Positions 9,888 through 21,499 of a DNA stretch of 64,000 nucleotides are shown here, piece after piece. The stretch spans positions 7,455,314 to 7,519,313 of the forward strand of contig NW_003101682.1 in NCBI RefSeq assembly GCF_000003855.2, given 5' to 3'. Positions within the stretch are counted from its first letter, which is position 1; every line of letters begins with the position of its first letter. The position numbers were made by a program, and so were the translations under genes. The notes under the pieces are model-generated. The model did no database searches and was not told the origin of the DNA. It worked only from the letters and a program-made list of their open reading frames with translations. Origin of the DNA: Blastomyces gilchristii SLH14081. Its lineage: Eukaryota; Ascomycota; Eurotiomycetes; Onygenales; Ajellomycetaceae.

Positions 9888-12800
9888 TAGTTAGACAAGC
9901 GCGTAAGAAGACTGTTTAATAATAATAGTGAAGACGGACTCCTAACGGTCGGGGCTGGCTGGTTTTGTTTCTCTTCGTCCGAGATTCGATTGTTATCCCG
10001 AATCCTCCAAGAACACCGCACAGAAAAGCCCAGACTTGTAGAACTACGAGGGGAGGGGGAAGAAGAAGCAAACAAGGGCGGGGCATTATTGGCAGCTTCA
10101 GGCAAGGAACAGAAAATGAAAAAAATAAAATAAAATAAAAAAAGTAAAAAACTGAATCTGGCCGAAGAAACGGCTTGATATCCTTGGCTACATCAACTAC
10201 TCTAGGATGGGAATATAGTTAGTTAGTCCCCTTTCATGTAGCGACGATGGGGAGTGTTCCGCTTCGGGGGACATGGCTGGGCTGGTTGGTGGAGCTGAGC
10301 TGAGCCGAGCTGAGCATGTAACAGACTTCCACCGCGTGCATTCATGTCCATAAGATGAGGAGAGGAGGACAAGACAAGGAGGATGGGTTAAAGTTGCATG
10401 GCGAGCTGGGGACATCCCTACATCCCTACATCCCTACTAGTTGGTTGAGCCGTCGAAGAAATCGAAGATCTCGCCAGTAGTGAGTAAAGTTAACTAACTT
10501 AGCCCTGTTCTCTGCTGCGGATAACGACATCGGTAACTACGGACTAACTCCGTACTAGTCGAAGAATACGGAACGTTCGGTAGAAGAATAAATAATAATA
10601 TGTATATATGGCTGGCCGGAGGGAGCTCGATACGATACGGCTCCCGCATTCTTCGGATTCGAGAGCAAGCCGGAAATACGTTAGTTAACTACTCTTCTCT
10701 CTTCTCACTTCCTCTTCTCATAATCGGCCTTAGGACACTGATAAGTTATTATCAACTTAAGTATTAACTTAACGTTAGCGGCGGCAAGGGGAGAAGAGGC
10801 GAGCGAGGTCTGTTCGAATTCCACAGTTCTTCCGCTAAATATGTAACTTTTTTGAGACACAGGACACCACGATGGCCATGGTGAGGATCATGGCTTGAAA
10901 CCCAGCTCCAATTTCTTCTTCTTCTTCTTCTTCTTATTATTCTTCTTCTGCTGTTTTTGGAGATAGCACAGAGTTAACAACAAATAACTTAAATAAGTCT
11001 TTTCAGCAAGGATCATGCCCATCGATTGGCCGGTTTCCAAAAATCTAAAATTTTGAAATAGAAAAGCAATTTGATCTCATTTACCACTGTAACAAAGACG
11101 GAGGATTGGATTGGTAACAACAATTGATAGCCAAAAATGAATGGCCCAAGATCCGAGAATGAGCTGGCGCCCTGCAAGCAGCACGACGGGCTAAGATGAA
11201 GATATTTATTTTGTTTTCCTGAAGATGCGTCGCATCATTGGATGGAGCGCGGTTTCAGCTTATTTCTTCATGTCCATGTCGAAGGGGCAAGGTACTGTAC
11301 GTACTGTAGACATCCCAAAGGTTCTGTGGTGTTTTCTATCCGCGGTAGCAAATAACTGATGCAGGAAAATGTTGCAGTCAAGGCTGGATGGAGTAGTTAA
11401 GGTTATACAATATTAACGCGCACATTTTCATCCCCTCCAACAATTTCCCATCCTGACATTGTCCCTTGACCATGACCTTGACTGCCATTTGTTTTCGTCA
11501 AGAAGAAATATGATAAGGTGAATGAAACCCACGAAAAGTTCCTCAAGCAGTCAGTAAGTTTACCCACTGTGCCACTTGCTACCGATTAAGTATAGTTAAC
11601 TTCACCATTAGTTATTGGCGAAACATAGGAAGTTAATAAAAGTGAAGCCAAGGAGCCACCAACCCGGGCCCCATACGCGCAAACTACAGTACATCGACGC
11701 CATTTTTAGTTCACATGCGAAGAATTGTGCCTTCTCGCCAGGAAGTTTTCTAATGAATCCATCAGAACCATGTTATGTTGCTGTGACTTCACCAGACTCA
11801 GCATCCAGGAACTGCCAGGGACTACTACTGTCATGGAAGTGCGGGCGGATGTTGTTGGCCCATGAGGGATCGGAGCCGTGTGAGCGACCGAGGGGGGATT
11901 AAGTGTGGCTTCCCCCGCTTAGTTATTCCAGCCATCGCCCCTCGGCACTGGCTGACGGTCACAGAGGAAAAAAAACATGATGCTCCGGATCAGATCTTTT
12001 GCTTGGAATAACACGCATGCCAAGGGGAGATTGACATGGATCGATCTGCGCAAAGAGTCCAACCGGCCACAAACCTCTCATCAATGCTCTCTCTCACGCG
12101 CGATCTGCTCTTCCCTAGCCCGACCATCGACACAAATCGATCGGCCTCCCTCCCCCCAGATGTCCCATCTCGCTGGCGATCTGTTGGCAGCGTTCTTGGG
12201 ATTTCATTTCATTTTTCTTTTTCATGTTCCCCACAAACCATGTGGAATGGAGGATAAATCTCAAAGCCGACCATGAAAGACATCCTGCATCCGGACTTTT
12301 TCTCAAACAAAATCACCCACAGCCAGCCAGCTGCCGAGCTCCAGTTACCCGACTCGGCTGCTGGCTTTAAGCGAGGTTTCAAGCTTCATTATTAATAACT
12401 CTTGGTACTAACTATGGCTGTTCTCCTCTGGCCCCTAGCTTGATTTCCATTGGTTAATGCACTTCCAGGTTCCCATCCAGGCCCTTGTGGAGAGGGGATG
12501 AAGAAGAAGGCCAAATCAGAGAGAAGAGTCTCAGCTCGGAGTTTGGCGTTGCGTCGCGCGGAAAAGGGGTTCCCTGGGTTCCAATTCTTAAACCTGCAAC
12601 CGGACTCAGTCGAAGCATCGCAGTCACAGCCCTTTGGAGGCCAGCCCGCCCTGCTGCCCCTGTCCCCAAAATCCTCCATCCCCGGCTGGAAAGTGACAAT
12701 CTCCAGGGATCTTGGGTTTCAGTAATTTGGTTATTATGAATTTGACTGCTACTGATATTTTTTTTTCTCCCACGATGCCCTTCTCTTGTATCTTTCGAGA

Positions 12801-13403
12801 GAAAACTGGGTCTGATGGGCAGCCATAAGTAGGTTTGACTTGTCCACCTTTCCAGGTGTGGAGCATATCTTCCCTCCCCTCTCATTTTTACTACCGGATA
12901 GGCCAATTATATGTTCCAAGGCCCCCCCCGTCTGGCGCCATCGCTGGGCCCCTCTTTCTTGATATGCCAGGATCAACATGAACAGTGTAGACGATCAGCC
13001 GTGTTAGTCACCGCATGTGGCAAGGCGTTTGGGAAGCACTCAAATAATAACTGTTGCCCACCTTCTTCATTGCGTTCTCCTTCCTTCTTTAGCAGCCTGC
13101 ATACATAAGTCGATTTTTTTCTAGACTAAAATAACAGGGAGTATTTTCGGATTACAAGGAACCAAACTGAAGGGAAAGAGGTCCATCCAGCCCATGGCAC
13201 TGGGTGCATTTAATCGGATTTCTCTTAAACCCTGGATCCTCGCCGTGATTCTCTCCTCTTGCCTTTCTACCCCTTGGTACTTTCGATGAAGGCAGAAACG
13301 TGGTTGATTATACCCTTTTTGAGTGAGAAACTGGTCCCTCTCGGAAAGCATATCAAGCTTATAAGGAGTTTGAAATCCAAAAAGCCAGAGAAAGTGGGCG
13401 AAG
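9644..13403. other. Long divergent intergenic region without recognised gene
   Basis: This 3.76-kb stretch lies between the divergently transcribed permease and rhodopsin-domain genes. It holds a run of 43 A (9841-9883), A/T-rich simple sequence near 10118-10150, three tandem copies of CATCCCTA at about 10413-10436, and a CTT/TTA repeat at 10913-10950. Short open frames (for example 11615-11902 plus, 12454-12906 minus) overlap each other on both strands without domain or splice pattern. GC is normal and it is not RIP-like. It probably contains promoters and perhaps an untranslated RNA, but nothing specific can be supported. Confidence 0.5.
9841..9883. repeat. Poly(A) run of 43
   Basis: An uninterrupted A homopolymer lies about 200 bp upstream of the permease start codon. 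Such a run is unstable and prone to assembly length error. Confidence 0.95.
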
Positions 13404-14926
13404 ATGTCTTTATCGGACCCCGAATTTGTTCAAAACTTCAAGACTGAGACATGGACACTATATGGCGTGGGCATGCTTGCTATTGCCTGTCGGGGGTAAG
13501 TAGTGCTATTCCATACTGCAGTGCACCACGTCTGCCTCCATATCGAGTAAATATAACGTTTCCGATGCTAATATTATGACAGCGTTGCCCGCGTAAAGCG
13601 ACTTGGATTTGGCGGCTTGCAATTAGACGACTACCTCATGCTCACAGTTGTCTTTTGGTTTACTCTTCTATGCGTTTCGATAAACCAAGTCATTAGTGGC
13701 GGAGGCTCCAACCTGTTATCCGAAGAAGAAATATTGGCACTCACTCCTGAGACGACGGCAGCGCGTATCAGTGGGAGTAAATGGGTATATGTCTCTGAAC
13801 ACATGATGGTCCTCACCATCTGGACCATGAAGTTTTGCATGTTAATAATATATGGGCGTATCACGTAAGGGAACCACTTCCTTAACTGGGTATGGGTTTC
13901 TGCGCAAAATCCCAAGCAAAACCCGTTAAGTGCCGCTGGCTTTGCTAATGTGTAATTTGAATAGGAACGGATTGCGCCACCGAAAATTGGTTAACTACTG
14001 TGCCATATACACTGCAGGGTCATTCGTCGGAAGTGAACTTGCGCTTTTTCTCATATGTCGACCGATCACGGATCACTGGGCGGTGCCCACACCAAACTGT
14101 TCGTGCTTGATAGAAGCTGCTCCTTTCCCTTTTTTGGCGGGGAGTGAACGCTAACTTAAATACAGACCAGTGCTCGTCCTACCAGTATTACGAAATTGTC
14201 AACGGTTGCATAGGCATCACCGGCGACATATTTATGCTTCTCGTAGGCATCCCGCTCCTCATGTCTGTCCGCCTACCGCTGAAACAGAAAGCCATCCTGC
14301 TTCTCATCTTCGGGCTCGGCATATTCGTCATCATAGCCGCCCTCCTCACCAAAATATACTGCCTCGTTCCCTCGTTGATCTCCTACGTTTATTTGAACTG
14401 GTACTTCCGAGAGGCCACTGTTGCAGTGCTCGTGACAAATCTACCTCTCACTTGGTCTTTGCTGCGCGACATTTTCCCCGCACTCAAGAATTGGTCCAGT
14501 GGAGGATCGGGTCCAACAGGTCGCCTTGGAGCATCACTATCTGCACCAGGGCGCTCGTCACGAGGAGCACTTCAGTCTATGGATTACAACCTACAATCCT
14601 TCACCCGATTGACATCAACAGTCGACACAGGAAAGTCCGCCATGAATGGAAAAGGCCATCACAGCCCTACCGCAATTAGCAGTGATGACGACAATTCGGT
14701 GCGTTCGTTGCATATCAGACAGGATGTTACCATCACAGTGCAGTCGGAAGACGCGCGGGATGGAAGCGATATAGGAGGGGAACACCATCAAAATCTTAAT
14801 GACAGCCCGCCATTCCAACCGATTACCCGACCTACACGGCCGGCACAAGCTTTCCCCTATGGTCAATGGGACACATCGCATAAAATATCCAGCGATGAAG
14901 TTGGCCATCCAAATATGAAGAGCTAA
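13404..14926 (+). CDS. PTH11-like rhodopsin-domain integral membrane protein
   Basis: This is a fungal seven-transmembrane protein of the PTH11-related 'rhodopsin domain' family, some members of which act as surface receptors; no ligand can be assigned. Exons 13404-13495, 13583-13864, 13965-14098 and 14166-14926 join in frame to 422 aa. The intron donors are GTAAGT, GTAAGG and the unusual GTTCGT. Characteristic features are an N-terminal helix followed by LGFGGLQLDDYLML (family pattern 'DDYLM'), a segment with SEHMMVLTIWTMKFCMLIIYGRIT, FLICRPITDHWAVP before the paired Cys, YYEIVNGCIGITGDIFMLLVGIPLL, and the last helix ending in NWYFREATVAVLVTNLPLTWSLL. A 150-residue Ser/Asp-rich cytoplasmic tail follows. 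There is no CFEM domain, unlike PTH11 itself. The start is the first ATG giving the usual short N-terminus. Confidence 0.87.
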
Positions 14927-17379
14927 GCCTGCAGAATATTTTATATGAGGGAATGGGCAAATTTTGTAACGAGCCTGGGAGTTTTTGGCGTTTTGATCCT
15001 AACTGTACCTGTACTAATTCCATCTTGGGCACCGTGAGGATTTGCATGTGGCATTTGGCCATTTGTCCATTTGTCTACTTTTTCACAGGGAGGTGTAGAA
15101 AGGCATATAGACATTTGATGTTTGTTGCTTGCTTAGAATTAGGTGTCTGCATATTGTCTGTAGTTCTTATAGCTGGTGGCATTTGATCAGCTCTAGTTCA
15201 GTGTATACAGTATAGAAATGTAAATATAGATTGCTTTATATCTCAGTCTGTTTGTCTAAACCACCCGCTCAGTGAGGGATCCATTGTTAACAGCACATCC
15301 CTAAAACAGGGCTTTTTGTTTATCAAAAGATATATATGTAGTCATAGAATAGTTTTAGATATGATAAAATCAGCATTCTTTTCTTCTAAAAGTGAAATGA
15401 TCCGGAGTAGTTAACTGTTCAACGTTTGTAAAAGATACTCGTGCGACTGATTTGAAATCTAGAATTCATATATTATTTATATGTGTCACTAGCTAAATAT
15501 AGACTTGATTCTAGAGTTATTCTAAGATGAGGCTAACTATATGTCTGCACCAAAATGCATTGCAATCAATTAAGGCGTTCTGATGATTCCGCAGAACCAA
15601 ATAATACGATGTTTCAGCAGCCATCTGGAACAGTTTGCCAATGCCAATGCCTCTATTTACCTGGAATTGACCATTTGAGTAGCTAAATACCGAGTTATAG
15701 GTATGAACACGTAGAGTATAATCTTCCAGGTCATATATCTGGCAGCGTAGAAATGGCCAGTGTCTTTATGCCATGTTTGAAGGGCCAGGCGGACATATCT
15801 AGAGAACTTGTTTTGTGAAATAGAGGAGCATCTCATTTTTTTAAGATGAGGGACTTCGTTCTGAAGATTGAATTTTTCTAGTGCATTGGTTTGCCCTCGT
15901 GTTTGGCGTTGTATGTTTAGCATCAATCCTTCTCACATCCCCTGCAAATCGCACTGAAGGAATATAACTGGAACAGGAGCTGGGTATCTAGCCGCCCAGA
16001 CGTTGATTCCCTTTCGTCCAGTCATCATAGATATCTAAAAACCCTCACAGTGGTGCCTGTGTGATAATGGTAGCGGATAACAGCCTGAGATCTTATTTTC
16101 CGGAATCGGGAACCCACTTCGAGGTCTTGGAATATGCATATGACTTCTGTCTGGAGGTGGTAGGCAGGATTGTGGCTGGCTTGAATAGCTGTAAAGGTGC
16201 TTGCGGATCTCAAATGGCAATAACCTGTCGATATTTACTCCAATCAGCCGGTAGGTGGTTGAAACATCAAGGTGCCAATGGCTCGCGCTTAGTGAGCCCT
16301 CACTGAACACCTGATCCATGATTGTTTTGCATGGAACCAAGATTCTCAAGGGTTATGTATGTTCATGGATATCGTTATGAAGGGCTTCGAAGAGAGCAGC
16401 TTGGGGCCTTTTAGGAATGTGCTTCAAGATGCTCTTGAGAATAACCTCTATCAGAGCATGATGACAACATCCCCTTGGATTCTTCCCCCTCGTCAAGGCC
16501 TTCAGCCTTTACCACACAGATGTGCTGTTTTGCGGGCTGGGCCGATAAACTAGCTGCAAGGCAAAGAACGGGGTGTTGTGTTGTCCAGCACAGATTTAAG
16601 AGATCAATAGGGAATATAAATGCATAATACTGACAACAGCTGCGAAAGCCGGAATTCTGAGAGCCCACTCAGACGTTCCCTATATCCACTTCATGCCGAT
16701 GCATACGGAGTATGGAATCTTAGTCTTTTCATTTCACAAGGCCTTGGACTGGGATTGATGTGCCCTCAGGGTCAGCCTGTTGCGCATCTTCTTCGGGTTC
16801 TGTATAGAAGATCTGCCAGTAGTCTTCACAATAGCATATTTTCTGCCTGAATTTCTTTGCCTGTCAGGTTTATATCCCGCCCATTTGGTGGCTCTGAAAG
16901 ACTACTCCGAACTTCCCATATGTTTGTCTTGTTTGCTTCGGAGATCGTGTACTAAATTGGCGTGCAGAGCGATCTCGATTAACGGACGTTATCTAAAAAG
17001 ATCCGATGCCAGATGACAAGAAGGAAGATCACTCTGCATGGAAGATCTCCAGCGAGGGGTTCCGTACGGGAACGGGATCAGCAATCCAGCCCTCCAATGC
17101 CAGGATATATATCAAGTCCTCTGTAAGTGATCATTTCTTGACTTTGCCAATATCTGAAGCGCATGTCCAAGCCGTTGAAGTCTGGCGCACATTAATTTCC
17201 GATGGAGCATTTTCAGGGCACAAGTTGGCGGGGAGACTGCTCCTTTGTTAGTGAAATTTGAGAGTTTTGGGTTGTTGATTCATGTATACAAGCCTCAATC
17301 GCTCGCTTGCGCTCGCTTATTCAGCTTGAAAAACACACTGTTTAATCCCTCAGGCGAATGTAATGAGATATGAACAACT
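14927..17379. other. Gene-free region, possibly decayed gene remnants
   Basis: GC falls gradually toward the AT-rich block that begins near 17380. Minus-strand frames such as 15657-15926, 16035-16349 and 16411-16668, and a plus-strand frame 16780-17251, are broken by stops and show no domain I recognise. The minus-strand text around 16840-16770 (reading DYWQIFYTEPEEDAQ) looks protein-like, so a decayed gene is possible. I cannot assign a product. Confidence 0.4.
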
Positions 17380-18478
17380 GTATGTGACTTGTATAGGTGA
17401 ATTCCATATAATCCACAGCTGTTAATATGTTAATAGAGAACAATCACATAGATGAAAAAGATGAATAACACTGTAGTAGTGTTGTAGAGTAAATATAGAA
17501 GCTCTAAATGAGATGTAATTAAATATCAGACAGCTTATGTAGAGAATATAGCAATTATAATCAAATAGTAAGTATTTAAAATATCACAATTTATATCTAT
17601 CAATCCTTAAAATATCAAAGCAGATAAAATGACTGAATATAAGTAAAGAACTATCAAAAAATCCAAAAAAAACAGCTCAGAAATGATGAAATTACAGCTA
17701 ATAATAGTACAGAGTAAGTCTAGTAAGCTCTAGAGACTCAGCAGTTCACATCATTCACTAACTCATTCTTATCTCACTCTCAGCAGTCTCAGCAGCTTAT
17801 TAACTCATCTATACTCATTTCTCAGCAGTTATATCAGCAGTCTGTCAACATGTGAATATCTAAATATAGATTATAACTACTGCTAGAACAGATTATCAAG
17901 AATAGTAGTGAGATTATTATACAGCTATAATAGATGAAGTCTAAGAGAGATATAGTACTATATAAGAAGAATTTTAAGTCTTAACTAAAAAGAATAATAA
18001 ATATAGAATCAGCACTTACTTATAGTTATAATATCAAAGTCACTTTATTATACAGCTTATATGAGAAGAGTTATAATCTGTTTATTAAGTATATTATAGT
18101 CTTTAGTATATTGAAGAGAGTCTATGTAAATTATTACTATAATTTACTAAGTAAACACTGTAACTTATAATCTGATAAGTAATAAATTATTTCTACAGCA
18201 TATAAATTCATTAGTAAAATATATATATAAAATATATATACTGATATGTAAATAACAGATAATCAGTAGACTGCTACTTCTATCAATACAATTACTATAG
18301 AGAAGAATAAGAAGAGAAAGAGAAAGAGAAAGAAGCAGATTATCAGTATAAAGCTGAGTTAGATAGCTAAGCTATTCAATTCAGTTAAAAAGAAACAGAT
18401 AATATTTATAACTCTGAAGAGTAAAGAGAAGAATGATAAGATAAATAATAATGAGATTATAAAGTTAAAGTTATTATA
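17380..18478 (+). repeat. Unclassified AT-rich repeat-like block, continues after the hAT at 25005
   Basis: CpG almost disappears at about 17380. The block is split by the hAT insertion, because the 8-bp flank GTTATAAG occurs at both hAT borders, so 17380-18486 and 25005 onward were once contiguous. Plus-strand reading across 18000-18480 gives a lysine/arginine-rich sequence (for example KKNKKRKRKRKKQ near 18300), with a hydrophilic continuation after 25005. I do not recognise a transposon domain. It may be the tail of the neighbouring Helitron or a separate element. Confidence 0.4.
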
Positions 18479-20136
18479 GTTATAAGTAGACTGATCATGT
18501 GACTGTGTCTGAGATCAGAATCAAACTTTACAGTTATCATATTATCTAAAAGTATTACTTCTGATCATAGTTTATGTTCATCACATTGATTTCAAATCAC
18601 ATTATTTCAAATATTAAAGATTTCAGATTCACTTTTCAAATAAAAATCTAGTCTCAGATAAAGAATATATTTGAATTTTTAGTCATATTTTTATTCTGAT
18701 CTTATTATTGAAAATAATACTAAATAAGACTATGAAATCATTTCTCACTTACATAATATTATAATATAGTGCTTATTTATTGAAAATTCAATAGAGAGTG
18801 TTATTAAATATTATTACTTTTCTAAATACAGATCATAATTAATATCATTTTAATTAAAAAAAAATATAAAATATAAAAAATAATAAAAAAATAAAAAATA
18901 AAACAATAAGAAAAAATCACAACAAAAAAAAAAAAAAGAGAAAGAAAAAAAGAAGAGAAAGAAAAAAAGAGAAAGAAAGAGAAAGAAAAAAAAAATAAAA
19001 GAAAAAGAAAAAAATAAAAAACAAAAATAAAAAAAAATTAAGATCATAGAGCTGCAGTACTTTTAAAATACTCACTCTTCAGAGTCTTTATAATATTCAT
19101 TATTAACTGTATATCTCTCACAGTGAGAGTAACACAGCTGTAATGAGTTATTGTCTTAATACTATCTAATAAATAATCAGTATATATCTATATAAATGTG
19201 AATAATTAGAAAATATACACTTAAAAAGTGTGATCAGAGTGAACTCTGCTGTCACTTGAATAATATTAAGAGTAGAACACTGAAATTGATAATTCTCTTT
19301 ATCAATTTCATGAATAAGACATGTAAAGATAATCTTGAGAAATATAAGATTCTCTGACTTCTGATAAAAACAGATCTTACAGAGAGACTCTATTTTCATC
19401 ATATCAGAGACTGAGTATTATTAAAAAGTATTACTTCAATATATATACACTTACTGTGATAATTCATTCTCTGTGCATGTAACTGAGAGTTGTGACTTTC
19501 TCACACTGTATGACTCTCTCTGAGATGCTGTTATCAGTTTGTAACTCATGCAGTCTCTCAGTTCAGTATACACTGTATATATACAGCTCTGCATGCTGAG
19601 ACTGTATTGATCATTATAATCTGATATGATACTTGCTTTTCACAGGCCATGTTTTATTTAATTGAGAGAGAGAGAGAATGCAACTGCTGTTTTATTTAAA
19701 AGAGAGTAAGTAATTGAATCTAGAAGATAATTTGATTTCTTCTGTATTTAAAATTTGATTAGTCTATACTCTTCAATTTGAGAGTTTCTGAGAGTGTTTT
19801 AATAGTTTTCATATCAGCTTGAAATTAGTGATTGATTGAAGAAGAGAAATGAGAGAAGAAAGAAATGAGAATAACTTATCTTTATAATATGAAAACAGAG
19901 AATTGCTGTAATCATTTATTCTAGTAATAAAGATCTGTTTTCTGCATATATCTCTGATACAGATTATATAATAACTGTATACAAAGAATATTAACAGTGC
20001 ATGTATTAAATAAAGATAATGTTACTATACAACACTGTAGCTGTTTCTGTATATTACTGAAAGCTGTTAATATTTTCTTTGAGTCTCTTTATATTTGATA
20101 AGTCAGTAATATATTTCAATGTACTCTCTCTTTCAT

Positions 20137-20194
20137 CATCATCATCATTATTATTATTATCATTATCATTATCATCATTAATATTACTATCATT

Positions 20195-20231
<37 letters not shown>
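20137..20231. repeat. (ATC/ATT)n simple repeat
   Basis: An imperfect run of CAT, CATTAT and TTA units lies within the non-coding left part of the hAT element. It may be a simple repeat decayed by C-to-T change from a purer ATC repeat. Confidence 0.75.
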
Positions 20232-21499
20232 TATTTCTGACTGTCTCTTCTATCTTCATCTCTCTTCAATACTTACTGAAATCAATTATATTATCTCTCT
20301 TCAAATATTCTGCAGTTCTGCAGATCATCAAGGTGTGTGAGTACTATTACAGATTGAAGAGAGAGAAGAAGAAGATATTCAAGTGAGAGAAGATAAATTA
20401 TAAGATATATTATAATATCTTAAAGAGACTCTGTAAGAAAGTAGAATAATAACAATTTTAAGTAACACTTCTGATAGATTTAAACTGAACTAAGTATAGA
20501 AATAATGCAGATGACATCACCTGTAAGAGATTGAAGAAGAAGATAGTAAAGAGTCTCATATAGTAGTAATAAGACTAGAAGAAGTTCTGAGAATAATTTA
20601 AGATTAAGATGAAGAGAGAGAGAGAGAAGAAGAGTATTACTGTAAATAAGCAGCAGTAGAAGAAGATTGAGAGAATATTAAAGTAGAAGATAAAGAAGTT
20701 AAAACTGATAAGTTTTTTATTTATTAAGAGATAATGATTTTTGATAATACTTCTGTTCTCTAATTGATTAGCAGAAGCTGATAGAGAAGAAGAGAATTAA
20801 GATTTTATTCAGATCTTGAATACACTTCATGATTCAGAATATTGAGAAGATAGTTCTACTCTCTGAGTATGTCAATCTGCTTACTGCTGAGATGGAACCT
20901 GAGACAGCAGATCAGAAAATGCAGGATTTTAAGATACAGATTGACCTGGCTGAGAGAAAGCAGTGAGAACTCTCTTCTAAGAAGACAGTGAAGAGAGATT
21001 TTGAGATGATTATTATCTCAGATAAGAAGAAGAAGAAGAAGAAGAAGAATAAGAAGTGAATTATAAAGAATGATAAGAAGAATGAGAAAGAGCAGAAAGA
21101 TAATAAGTAGAAAAAGTTTTTTTCTTTTTATATTAGTTAGTTATAAGTTCATAATTATTAATAATTGAAATTAATTTTGAGTTTTTAAAAATTATTGTAC
21201 AAGTTGTAATCAAGTCAGGAATAATATATATATATATATATATTTAACTATCATGATTCACAAATCACTATAATGTATAAGTATCAATATTTTTTCAACA
21301 TTGATATTCATAATATTAATATATTTTTAATGATATTATCTGATAATGTAATTTGATAACACTCTCTTTCACAATATTAATATATTTCAAGAAATATGAC
21401 AGAGATTAATCAAGATTGTTTATTTACTTTTATATATTAATAATATTCAATCTGAGTTAGTACTAAAATTATAACTAAGCTAAGAAACAAGATTATTTT

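Noticed and set aside
10811..10830. GTTCGAATTCC as a tRNA B-box
   Set aside because: No matching stems or A-box found around it.
12454..12906. 150-codon minus-strand frame in the long intergenic gap
   Set aside because: Three overlapping frames on both strands of similar length; no splice signals or domain.
18850..19047. Phe-rich 65-codon minus frame
   Set aside because: It is a translation of a purine-rich low-complexity tract inside the hAT.
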